Part shown: positions 47,756 to 58,985 of the stretch, one piece after another | How positions within the stretch are numbered: the stretch's first letter is position 1 | Layout of the letters: the number at the start of each line of letters is the position of its first letter | DNA from: an uncultured SAR86 cluster bacterium | GTDB taxonomy: Bacteria > Pseudomonadota > Gammaproteobacteria > Magnimaribacterales > D2472 | Reading direction: 5' to 3' | DNA length: 64,000 nucleotides | NCBI GenBank assembly: GCA_905181645.1 | Contig: CAJIYN010000002.1 | Coordinates: 387,785 to 451,784 of the forward strand | Notes under the pieces: generated by a model | Databases searched by the model: none | The model's input: the letters and a program-made list of their open reading frames with translations, nothing else | Told to the model about the DNA's origin: nothing | Program-made: the position numbers and the translations under genes

Positions 47756-48381
47756 ATGAAGTATAACTATAGAATTATATGTGCACTTATTGGATGGCTA
47801 GCGCTATCTCTTAGACTTGTCGATGTGTTATTAATCGGTCAGTACGCTAGTATCGCTGAAGAATTGTTTGTCTATTTTGGGTTTTTCACAGTTTGGACTA
47901 ACATCCTGATTGCGCTTGCGTTTACGGCGCCATTACTTGATCAAGATAGAAAGTTATATAATTTTTTCATGCGTCCTGCCGTTCGTGCAGCTCTTGCATC
48001 TTATATTCTTATGGTGTCCGTTGTTTACCATGTGATGATCGTGCCTTATTGGAATCCCCAGGGTTTCACTTGGTTGACCGCCACAGGCTTGAATACAGTC
48101 ATGCCCATTCTCTATATTATCGATTGGTTATTCTTTGCTGAAAAGCGACCAATTTTCTATAAACACCTTCCCTATTGGCTTATATTTCCTGCCGTGTATG
48201 GAGCGACATCAATCGTCCGGGGGTTATTAACCAATGTTTACCCTTATCCATTTTTGACGTATCTCTCATAGGCATTGAAAAAGTATTAATGAATATGTTC
48301 GGATTAGTTGCAGTTTTTGCGGTGGTTGGCCCTATTTTTATCGCGGTAGGACATCTGATTTCTAATAGAACCAAAACCTAG
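47756..48381 (+). CDS. Pr6Pr/FAR-17a-like polytopic membrane protein, frameshift near 48255
   Basis: FFTVWTNILIALAF, SYILMVSVVYHVMIVPYWNPQGFTWLT, MPILYIIDWLFF; continues as DVSLIGIEKVLMNMFGLVAVFAVVGPIFIAVGHLIS. Confidence 0.7.
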
Positions 48382-48402
48382 AGAACAGTTTGATGTTGAT
48401 AA

Positions 48403-48423
48403 AACCTCATAGATAAAGGTTTC
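48403..48423. repeat. Degenerate copy of the att-associated inverted-repeat motif (AACC...GGTT)
   Basis: AAAACCTCATAGATAAAGGTTTC, aligns with AGAGCCTTATAGACGAAGGGCTAC. Confidence 0.5.
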
Positions 48424-48438
48424 AGGCAGCTTAGCTAC

Positions 48439-48487
48439 TCCCACTCAATAGTTGCAGATTTACAGAGCCTTATAGACGAAGGGCTAC
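48439..48487. repeat. guaA-tail/att-like repeat copy A
   Basis: TCCCACTCAATAGTTGCAGATTTACAGAGCCTTATAGACGAAGGGCTAC; reverse strand encodes KSATIEWE*. Confidence 0.85.
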
Positions 48488-48505
48488 AAGCACGAAAATA
48501 AAAGC

Positions 48506-48607
48506 GTGTAACTTTCGTGTAACTCTTACCTTCTATTTCTTGTTCTGCCCATGTGTAACTTCATTTCAACTCTGTGTTTCGCACCTTAATGCATTACTGG
48601 TGTTACT
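48506..48607. repeat. Arm-like direct repeats GTGTAACT x3 (plus GTGTTACT)
   Basis: GTGTAACT at 48506, 48517 (11-bp spacing) and 48553; GTGTTACT at 48600. Confidence 0.55.
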
Positions 48608-48669
48608 TAATGCTGTTGGATGAACCCACCATATCCACATCAGGTTCAATAGTTAGACATTCACAGACT

Positions 48670-49194
48670 AAGATACAGCGGTAATCACTGCAATGGTTCC
48701 ACCCATCATATTGCCAAGTGTCTTCCTATTCTTTCTTTTCCGATGGCTGTTTTGTTCTTATGACTCTTAAAATCACCGTAACCCAAAGTAATAGATAAAA
48801 ATCCGAAAACCAAAAGCACGATATATTGCGTATTACTATTCAAGAAATAGATTGCAGCTAATACCCACATTCCTATTCCTGAAAAAATCATTAAACAAAT
48901 AGCAATCCAATCCAAAATAGTTGCAACTCCTTTTCTATTTCTTGCAAAGCGCATTCCTGCAAAAGCCAAATAGAAAGAAAAGATAGCTATAAGAAACAAA
49001 AAGATATTACTGCTGATAATTGACATTGGAATAGCTGTTAAGAAGATAGTAGCCATACCCCAGAAATATGTTCTACCTGAAAGCACATGGAGTTTTTTAC
49101 CTTTCTCAGATGAAACTGCCAGAGCAGCACAAAGCAGAGCAATTGTTCCAGCTAGGATATGTATTGGTAATAGAATTTGTATTTTCATTCCCAC
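48670..49194 (-). CDS. DUF2306-like membrane protein; C-terminus frameshifted, start overlaps the stop of the att-borne guaA tail
   Basis: LPIHILAGTIALLCAALAVSSEKGKKLHVLSGRTYFWGM; RIGRHL then GNMMGGTIAVITAVS in another frame. Confidence 0.68.
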
Positions 49195-49236
49195 TCAATA
49201 GTTGCAGATTTCGAACCCCTATAAACAAAGGGATAC
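49189..49236. repeat. guaA-tail/att-like repeat copy B
   Basis: TCCCACTCAATAGTTGCAGATTTCGAACCCCTATAAACAAAGGGATAC; reverse strand encodes KSATIEWE*. Confidence 0.85.
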
Positions 49237-49252
49237 AGAGGTGCAAAAAAGT

Positions 49253-49336
49253 AGTTTGTCATAAGTTTGTCACTACATTTCTTTGTTTTCAATCTCATAT
49301 CCCTCATTTTAACCCATTTTGTGACAAGGTTTGTCA
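49253..49336. repeat. Arm-like direct repeats AGTTTGTCA / GGTTTGTCA, plus inverted GTGACAA
   Basis: AGTTTGTCA at 49253 and 49264 (11-bp spacing), GTTTGTCA at 49329, GTGACAA at 49321. Confidence 0.55.
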
Positions 49337-49354
49337 GGAAGTAAACAAGGTTTT

Positions 49355-49385
49355 TCCCACTTTGAACCTATAAACCGAAAGGATA
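49355..49385. repeat. Degenerate att-like copy lacking most of the core
   Basis: TCCCACTTTGAACCTATAAACCGAAAGGATAAC resembles copy B with the CAATAGTTGCAGA segment missing. Confidence 0.5.
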
Positions 49386-49448
49386 ACTATCATTTTGGTA
49401 TGAAGACTAAATAAAAATGAGACCCATTTGTTCTACAGAACAAATATA

Positions 49449-50514
49449 TTAACCAGTTAATTTTCGCATTAGTGATTCAAATATTCCTCGACTAAACCAT
49501 CGCGACCAAAAAAATGCATATATAGTTCCTAAAATACAAAATATTAGTGCAGCAAAGAACGCTTGTGATGAAGTTTGGCTGCCAGTCAGTCCAAGAGCAT
49601 CAACAAACCCTAAACCGACAACGATATGAAGGATGTATAAAGTAAGTGTTTGAGTCCCAGCAGGAGAGATTAAATGATAAACGTTACTATCTTTAAATCT
49701 CTCGGATGCCATTAGACAAAGACCAATAACAAGAGAAGCTGCGCCAGTAGCCGCTAAAACATAAAGTGGCATTGGTGGCATCGAATCAGTCATAACCAAA
49801 AACTGAAGTTCCGAATCAATAGGGATTAAATAGCTTGAGAGTATAAAACTCATAACTTCTGCAAATAGAATGGCAGTCAACCCCCATGCAATCATCTTAA
49901 CCTGGACTTGTCTTTCTCTTAATGAAACGCGACTCAAAAGAATGCCAAACAAGAAAAATCCTAACCACGGTAAAATTGGATGGAATCCATTAAAAAAAAG
50001 ATTGCGGATGAATCCGTCAATTGTCCAGAATCCAGAATAGGTAAGTTCTTCAAAATTCCAACCTGCTTCGTAGTCAATGGATAAAATCATACAAAAATAA
50101 ACTACATTGAGAAGACCTATAACCCCAATCAACATTCGATTACTTAATGGGAGTAACAAAACACCAAAGAAGAAGTAGAAGGCATAGTAATGCAAAATAT
50201 CTCCCTCGAAAATAGACATATTTAAAAGACCTAGAATCAGTAAGAATATTGCTCTCTTTATAATGATGTTTACTGTCTGACTCTCTCTCTTAAAACTAGA
50301 TAGTCCACCCAATACCTGCGAGAACTACAAAGGTAGCAGAAGCACGACCCTGTAATTGCCCTATAAGTTCATTAAAGAATCCCCCATTGCTTTGAACTCC
50401 ATATGACATGGCAACATCAAAATTAACAATAACCATACCTATAAAAGCAAAGTATCGAGCAATATCTAAACCAATTAATCGAGTGCTCATAAGATTCATT
50501 TTATTACCGATCAA
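49449..50514 (-). CDS. DUF418/acyltransferase-3-like polytopic membrane protein, frameshift near 50310
   Basis: TRLIGLDIARYFAFIGMVIVNFDVAM; LILGLLNMSIFEGDILHYYAFYFFFGVLLLPLS; SPAGTQTLTLYILHIVVGLG. Confidence 0.75.
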
Positions 50515-50553
50515 TAGTCGCAGATTTACAGAGCCTTATAGACAAAGGGCTAC
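50511..50553. repeat. guaA-tail/att-like repeat copy C
   Basis: TCAATAGTCGCAGATTTACAGAGCCTTATAGACAAAGGGCTAC; 2 mismatches to copy A over 42 nt from CAATAG; reverse strand encodes KSATIDR*. Confidence 0.88.
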
Positions 50554-50561
50554 TGCTATTT

Positions 50562-50586
50562 GCAACTATTCCCACTCAATAGTGGC
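50562..50586. repeat. Native guaA 3'-end core: near-perfect inverted repeat around a 7-bp spacer
   Basis: GCAACTATT-CCCACTC-AATAGTGGC: arms match at 8 of 9 positions, spanning the guaA stop codon. Confidence 0.7.
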
Positions 50587-52096
50587 TGGAGGTTTGCTGG
50601 AAATATCGTAAACCACCCTACTCACATCCTCTATCTCATTAACAATTCTGTTTGAAACATGTTCTAAAAAATCATATGGAAGATGAGCCCATCTAGCTGT
50701 CATGAAATCAACGGTTTCCACTGCTCTTAATGCAATGACTTCAGCGTAGCGTCTTTCGTCACCTACTACACCGACAGATTTAACGGGCAAGGTAGACAGC
50801 GAAAGCTTGGCTAACTTTGTCATATAAATCGGCTTTAATAAGCTCTTGTATGAAAATATGTAGTCTGCTTCTTGAAGGACTGCTGTTTTCTCTTTGGTTA
50901 CTTCACCAAGAATTCTGACACCTAAACCAGGACCAGGAAAAGGATGGCGATAAAGCATCTCAGGAGATAACCCTAATGATTTTCCAATTTTTCTAACCTC
51001 ATCTTTAAAAAGATCTCTAAGAGGTTCTACTAAATCCATTTTCATTTCCTCTGGCAGTCCACCAACATTGTGATGAGACTTAATAACCCTCGCTTCTTTT
51101 GATTCAGATCCAGATGATTCTATAACATCAGGATAGATAGTTCCTTGAGCTAAAAAATGTACGTCTTTAATTTTTATAGCCTCAGCATCAAAGACATCAA
51201 TAAAGGTTCTTCCAATAATCTTGCGCTTCTGTTCAGGATCTTCAACGCCTTTTAAGTGACGTAAAAAAGCTTCTTCGCTGTCAGACTTAATAACATTAAG
51301 GTTCATATTCTCTTTAAAGGTTTGCATGACTTCAACTGCCTCACCTTTTCTTAACAAACCATTATCAACAAAGACACATACCAACTTCTTTCCGATAGCT
51401 TGATGTAATAAAGCTGCGGTAACTGATGAATCCACCCCGCCAGATAAACCTAATAAGACTTTATTGTCACCAACTTGTTGTTTTATCTCTTCAATTCTTT
51501 GGCTAATAAGGTCATCCATCTTCCAGTCGTTGCGAGCGTTACAAACTTTAAAAATAAAGTTTTCTAAAATCACTTTTCCAGACTCTGTATGGGTAACTTC
51601 AGGATGAAATTGCAATGCAAAAATAGGCTTAGAGTTATGTTGCATAGCAGCTATAGGGGCTGATGCTGTCGATGCTACTAAGGTGAAATCATCTGGTATA
51701 TCTTGAACCTGATCTCCGTGACTCATCCAAACATTTAATGTTGTATCTAAATCTGAAAATAAAAAAGTTTTTGTTTCAATCAATTAAAGTTTTACCAAAC
51801 TCTCTTTGATTAGATATTTCAACCTTACCACCCAATTGATGTACAATTAGTTGCATGCCGTAACATATTCCAAGAATTGGTATCTTTAATTCAAATATTT
51901 TTTGATCAATTTTAGGTGTGCGAGATTTGTGAACACTAGCAGGTCCTCCAGAAAAAATAATTCCTGAAGGTAAGTTCACTTTAATTTTACTTATAAGATT
52001 TCTATTACTTACAATTTCACAGTATACACCAGCTTCTCTAACTCTTCTTGCTATCAGCTGGGTAACCTGTGAACCAAAATCAACTATGTAGATCAA
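50566..52096 (-). CDS. guaA: GMP synthase (glutamine-hydrolysing), frameshift near 51780
   Basis: [52 protein letters not shown]-term KPPATIEWE*. Confidence 0.96.
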
Positions 52097-52163
52097 AAAA
52101 AACCTCTTTTATTTGCTATACGAAATTTTTGCTTTAGCATCCATAATTAAAAAAATTTAAGTG

Positions 52164-53609
<1,446 letters not shown>

Positions 53610-53615
53610 GAAGGA

Positions 53616-54268
53616 TTATAACCAAGACCGAGAAGAAAAAAAAGTACCTAATCGATTCCTAATAACTTTATGTTGTTGCAGGCTTAGTTTCCACTTAGGG
53701 TTACTCTTACAATAATTGATAGTGTCTAGCGTATTTTGCTCACTTTTCTCAGAGTCCATAGGTTGTAAAAAATAATGGTCAAAAATAAGATTTTGTAATT
53801 GATCTAGCTTTAACTCTTCTTGAGGAAAGACAACTTTTAATTCATTACCTTTAAAAACTTTTAATACTGAGCCTGATTTAGGAGAAACACAGATCCAATC
53901 TATAGCAAAATCTATTTCAATAGTTCCATTAGTTTCAATTGCTGTTTCAAATCGATTCCCTTTAGTGATTAATTCTTTATCTAGCTGAAGCATAGGCTCG
54001 CCGCCAGTAAAGACAATGTAGCCATTTTCTTTTGAAGACCAGATCTCATTTATTTTTTTGCCAAATCTTGGGCCTCATAACGTCCTCCTAGGGTGCCATC
54101 CACCCCCACAAAATCAGTGTCACAAAAATCACAGATGCTAGTACCGCGGCGCGCCTCACTACCAGTCCAAAGATTACAGCCTGCAAAACGACAAAAAACT
54201 GCAGGTCGTCCAGCTTGTCGGCCTTCACCTTGGAGGGTATAAAAAATTTCTTTAACAGCATACATCAT
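53616..54268 (-). CDS. queE: 7-carboxy-7-deazaguanine synthase, frameshift near 54055
   Basis: EIFYTLQGEGRQAGRPAVFCRFAGCNLW, CDFCDTDF, TNGT. Confidence 0.92.
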
Positions 54269-54904
54269 CAGATTTGCACGTAAGGCACTGGGTCTGTGAG
54301 ACCCATTTTAGCAAAAGCGTCTAAACGCTCAACACAAGAACCACATTGACCACAGGCTTTTTCTTGACCCAAGTAGCAGGTCCAAGTTTGGCGGTAATCT
54401 AAACCCATGTCTACGCCTGCTTGCAGAATAGCTTGTTTAGTTGCATGTAAAAAAGGGCTGATGATTTGCACCAATGTTTACTGCATTCATTGCAGATAAA
54501 AACTCAGGTCTACAATCTGGATAAATAAAATGATCTCCAGCATGAGCTCCATACCAAACTTCGTCAATATTATGAGCAATAGAGTAGGCAATAGCATATG
54601 ACATAAAGATCATATTTCTATTAGGAACAATAGTGGACTTCATAGACTCCTCTTTGTAACTCCCGTGCGGTATCTTATTATCTTTATCTACCAAGGATGA
54701 TGATCCAAAAATACTTAACGGATCGCCAATATCAATCAGAGTATGTTCTAAGCCTAACTCTCTACAATTATCCTTAGCAAAGTTAATTTCTTTTATATGC
54801 TTTTGACCATAAAAAAATAGACAATCCATACAAACCAAAAACATACCAATAGTCCAATACAAAGGATGACATCCTCCAGAATAGATAAGGGTTATTTTTT
54901 TCAC
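54268..54904 (-). CDS. queC: 7-cyano-7-deazaguanine synthase, frameshift near 54470
   Basis: ITLIYSGG, VPNRNMIFMSYAIAYSI, CYLGQEKACGQCGSCVERLDAF. Confidence 0.92.
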
Positions 54905-55245
54905 TTTTCTGAATATAGACTATCTGTTTTAGAAGCACATATAAAATCATTTTTATGCAGTCCTTCTATTTTGTGAGACCACCATAAGACAGTAACTTTG
55001 CCCCACTCTAGGACTATTTTAGGATGATGATCTTCTTCATCAGCTATTTTAGTTAGGTTATTGGTAAAATTTATAGCGCCTTGGTAATCCTTAAAACTAA
55101 ATACTTTTTTTAATTGTTGCATAGGGCTGTGAAGTAAAGTCCATCCCATAAGATCAGGTATAAGGGTATTAATTTCAGCTTCAGATAACTTTGGAGCATC
55201 TATTCTGCATGCCTCACAAGATTGTTCAGATAAATTAACCACCAA
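54901..55245 (-). CDS. phhB: Pterin-4a-carbinolamine dehydratase
   Basis: DEEDHHPKIVLEWGKVTVLWWSHKIEGLHKNDFICA. Confidence 0.9.
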   Translation of the reverse strand: MVVNLSEQSCEACRIDAPKLSEAEINTLIPDLMGWTLLHSPMQQLKKVFSFKDYQGAINFTNNLTKIADEEDHHPKIVLEWGKVTVLWWSHKIEGLHKNDFICASKTDSLYSEK

Positions 55246-56611
55246 TACCGCCTTTAGTTAGTTTTGCAGGATTAAGTAATTTTTTTAATTCAGATTTGCT
55301 CATCCCTGTTTCCTCATGTGCAACATCAATAATTGCTCTTTTTTCTTTGTAAGCTTTTTTAGCAATTGCAGCACCACTGCTTTTGAATCCGCCTAGCTTC
55401 TCGCTGTAACTAATATTGGATTTTTAGATAGGGACTCATCTATATTTTTTGAATTAACTTTGAATGTCTTGATGGCCTTATTTGCAAGGAGAGGCATAGC
55501 ATTTCCAAGCAGATTAATGCTTTTAAGAAGATTGTAAGCAACTACTGGCAGCATGACATTTAACTGAAAATTACCACTTTGTCCTGCAACAGTGATGCTA
55601 GTATCATTTCCAATAACATCTGCGCAAGCCATTGTAACAGCCTCAGGAATAACAGGATTAACTTTGCCTGGCATAATGCTACTTCCAGGCTGCAAGGCTT
55701 CTAGTTCAATCTCACCAAGACCTGTTAATGGGCCGCTATTCATCCATCTCAAATCATTAGAAATTTTCATTAATACAATACTTTGTTTTTTAATGCTGAA
55801 GATAGTGATAATTTTTTAAACTCAACTATTCTTGAAAGAAATTTTTGGCAGTGTTTTGTTTAAAATTACTAAGTTTTATTATTCATTATTTCGACCATAC
55901 ATCTGTGTAGCATACTCACGCCATTCCTGTGCCAATTGCTGTTCCTCCTTGAGGCTATTTAAATGATCTCGATTACTGTTGATAATGATCTTGATTTTAA
56001 GCTTCTAATTGAGCCTTCCATCCAGATAACTCTTGAGAAAACTCAATAGGCATAGCATCCATAAGATGTGTACGACCGGTTTTAATATGGTGGTCTACCG
56101 TCTTTGCCTTTGCAACGATTAGATGCTCTAGAGCCGGCATCAATAATCTTTGAGTATCTAGAAGCGCAGAAATACAGATTGCGGTAGGTATAACATCATT
56201 ACTGCTCTGGCTCATATTCACATGGTCATTAGCATCAATTGATAATTTTGAAGCTTTTGAAGCAACATTTGCAATAACTTCATTAGCATTCATATTAGTA
56301 CTGGTTCCTGATCCGGTTTGAAATACATCTAAAGGGAATGAATCGTCATAAAGACCCTTAATTACATCTTTTGATGCTGCTTTTATTGGTGCAGCTTTTT
56401 TTGCAGTTAATAATTTTAATTTCTGATTAGCTGAAGCTGCAGAAAATTTGATAATCCCAAGAGCTTCAATAAAAGATCTGCCAAAAGGAAAAGCAAATTT
56501 AATTCCACTAATTGTAAAATTATCTAAAGCTCTTTGTGTTTGAGGTCCCCATAAGGCGTTTTGAGGTACCTTTACTTCTCCTAGACTATCTTTTTCAATT
56601 CTATATTTCAT
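55235..56611 (-). CDS. fumC: Class II fumarate hydratase, heavily disrupted at 55770-55997
   Basis: LWGPQTQRALDNF, GSGTSTNMNANEVIAN, GRTHLMDAMPIEFSQELSGW, GSSIMPGKVNPVIPEAVTM. Confidence 0.9.
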
Positions 56612-56670
56612 AATAATGTCTTTATTTGTTATCCTATTTTAACATTCATTAGTTCTAAGGGGGATATACA

Positions 56671-57479
56671 ATGTCAAATGTTACACCTATAAAAATTGAT
56701 ATCGCAGACGGAAGGCTTCCTGTAAAAGGCAAAGGTCTAGAAATGACTGAATTTGCTAATGTTGCAGAGCTTAGAAGAAACCAATTAGAAAAATTAGCTG
56801 CTGGATTCAGAATGTTTGCTTATTTTGGTTTTAATGAGGGTGTTGCTGGGCATATTACTCTTAGGGATCCAGAATTTAATGATCATTTTTGGGTTAATCC
56901 TCTTGGTGTGCATTTTTCTCAAATATCTGTTTCAGATTTAATATTAGTTAATCATGATGGAAAAGTAGTTCAAGGAGACAAAGACGTTAATGTTGCTGCC
57001 TTTGCTATTCACTCAAGATTGCATGCTGCTAGACCAGATGTTAATGCAGCAGCTCACTCTCATTCAATGTATGGAAAAACATTTTCAACCTTAGGAAAGC
57101 CTCTTGATCCTATATCTCAAGATGCATGTGCATTTTATGAAACTCAAGGATTGTATAAAGACTTATCACCTATAATCAAGAAGTTAATGAAGGTGATGAA
57201 ATAGCTAAAACACTTGGTGACAATAAAGTTATTATTCTTCAAAATCATGGAATTCTAACAACAGGGCCATCTGTTGATATAGCTTTATGGTTTTATATGT
57301 CTATGGAAAGATGTTGCCAAGCACAGCTTATGGCAGAAGCCTCAGGGAGTCCTATATTAATTTCTCACGATACTGCAGTAAAAACAAGAAACTTTATAGC
57401 AAATGATGTGGCAGCTTGGGCAAGCTACCAACCAGCATTTGATATGATTGTTAAAAAAGAACCAGATTTACTAGATTAG
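56671..57479 (+). CDS. Class II aldolase/adducin family protein, frameshift near 57180
   Basis: AGHITLRDPEFNDHFWVNPLG, AAHSHSMYGKTFSTLG, VIILQNHGILTTG. Confidence 0.85.
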
Positions 57480-58908
57480 CCTACTGCGAATAATTACAGC
57501 TTTAGTCTCTAGGCATTCATCAATGCCATGCAACTCCGTGCTCTCTTCCGTTACCTGAGGCTTTATAGCCACCAAATGGTGCCGCACTTCCTCTTGCCCC
57601 GCCATTAATAATAATTTGACCAGCTCTAATTTTCTTAGCAACCTCATGTGCATGACTTGCTTCACCTTGAATGTATCCAGCTAGCCCATACTCAGTATCA
57701 TTAGCAATTTTAATTGCTTCCTCTTCTGTTTCATATTTGATCACACATAAAACTGGACCAAATATTTCTTCTGTTGCTATAGTCATATCATTGGTGACAT
57801 TTGCAAATACAGTAGGTTTCACGAAGTAACCTTTATCACAACCTTCTGGCTTTTCAGGCCCTCCTGCTACAAGAGTTGCACCCTCTTTAATACCAATCTC
57901 TATTAATCTTACAACTTTTTCATATTGAGCCTTGTTTGCTATTGGTCCCATTCTAAATTCACCCTGAGGATCTCCAACCGTCGTACCGTTTGCGGTTGCA
58001 GCGGCAATTTCAACAGCTTTATCATAGTTAGTTGATGAAACTAGCATCTTTGTAGGTGCATTACATGACTGTCCAGTATTGTTGAAAACAATGGCCAGCT
58101 CCACCTTTAACTGATTTTTCTAAATCAGCAACATCATCAAGAATAATATTTGAAGATTTACCTCCAAGTTCTTGATGAACTCTTTTTACTGATCCGAGGC
58201 AGCTTTAGAAATAAGAGCTCCTGCTCTTGTAGAGCCTGTAAATGACATCATGTCTACTTTTGAATGCTCAGACAAAGCTGCTCCAACTGTAGGCCCATAT
58301 CCATTCACAAGATTAAAAATTCCTGCTGGAACACCTGCTGCATCGAAAACTTCTGCAAGCAACATTGCGCAATAAGGAGAAATTTCACTTGGCTTGAGCA
58401 CCATGGTGCATCCACTAGCTAATGCTGCTGAAACTTTAGTGGTGATTTGATTCATAGGCCAGTTCCAAGGTGTAATCATTCCAATTACGCCAATTGGCTC
58501 TTTTCTAAGTATGTATGTACCTTCAGTTTTTTCAAATTCATAAGCTTCTAGAGCTTCTAAAGTGTCTTGAAAATTCCTAAGTCCCGTAGTGGCCTGAGCT
58601 GCACCTGAAAGCCACAAAGGGGCGCCCATTTCTTCAGAGATAGTGTCTACAAAATCTTGCATTCTGTTTTCGTATTCTGCGATAACCTTTTTTAATAGAT
58701 CTATACGCTCTTCTTTAGAGCTATGAGAAAATGTTTCAAAAGCATTCGAGGCTGCATTTACAGCAGAATCTATATCTTCTTTTGTTCCTGCTGCTACATG
58801 ACCAATAACTTCTTCATTAGCAGGATTAATGACTTCAATCTTCTCATTGGATGAGGATTGAACCCAAGCACCATTAATATAAAAATCTAATTTATCTTTC
58901 ATAACCAA
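57471..58908 (-). CDS. Aldehyde dehydrogenase family protein, frameshifted
   Basis: [69 protein letters not shown]. Confidence 0.92.
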
Positions 58909-58985
58909 AACTCCAAGGTATTAAATTAAAGGAATAAAATTATAATTCATTAACACGCATGCTATAAAGCAAAAATGCTAAAGAA

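Noticed and set aside
49213-49236. tRNA-like look of ATCCCTTTGTTTATAGGGGTTCGAAATC (minus strand) at att copy B
   Set aside because: Stem and loop lengths do not fit a canonical anticodon or T-arm arrangement, and the other copies lose the GGTTCGAA-like part; no full tRNA can be drawn.
48403-50590. CRISPR array interpretation of the repeated guaA-tail sequences
   Set aside because: Only three or four copies at irregular spacing (65 to 1316 bp), intervals contain genes, and no cas genes are visible.
48403-50590. Classical integron attC array
   Set aside because: The repeats are guaA 3'-end tails with arm-like direct repeats, and no IntI-type gene or attC-type R'/R'' architecture was recognised.
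47500-52100. Complete prophage or ICE at guaA
   Set aside because: No integrase, relaxase, replication, packaging or structural genes in the interval.
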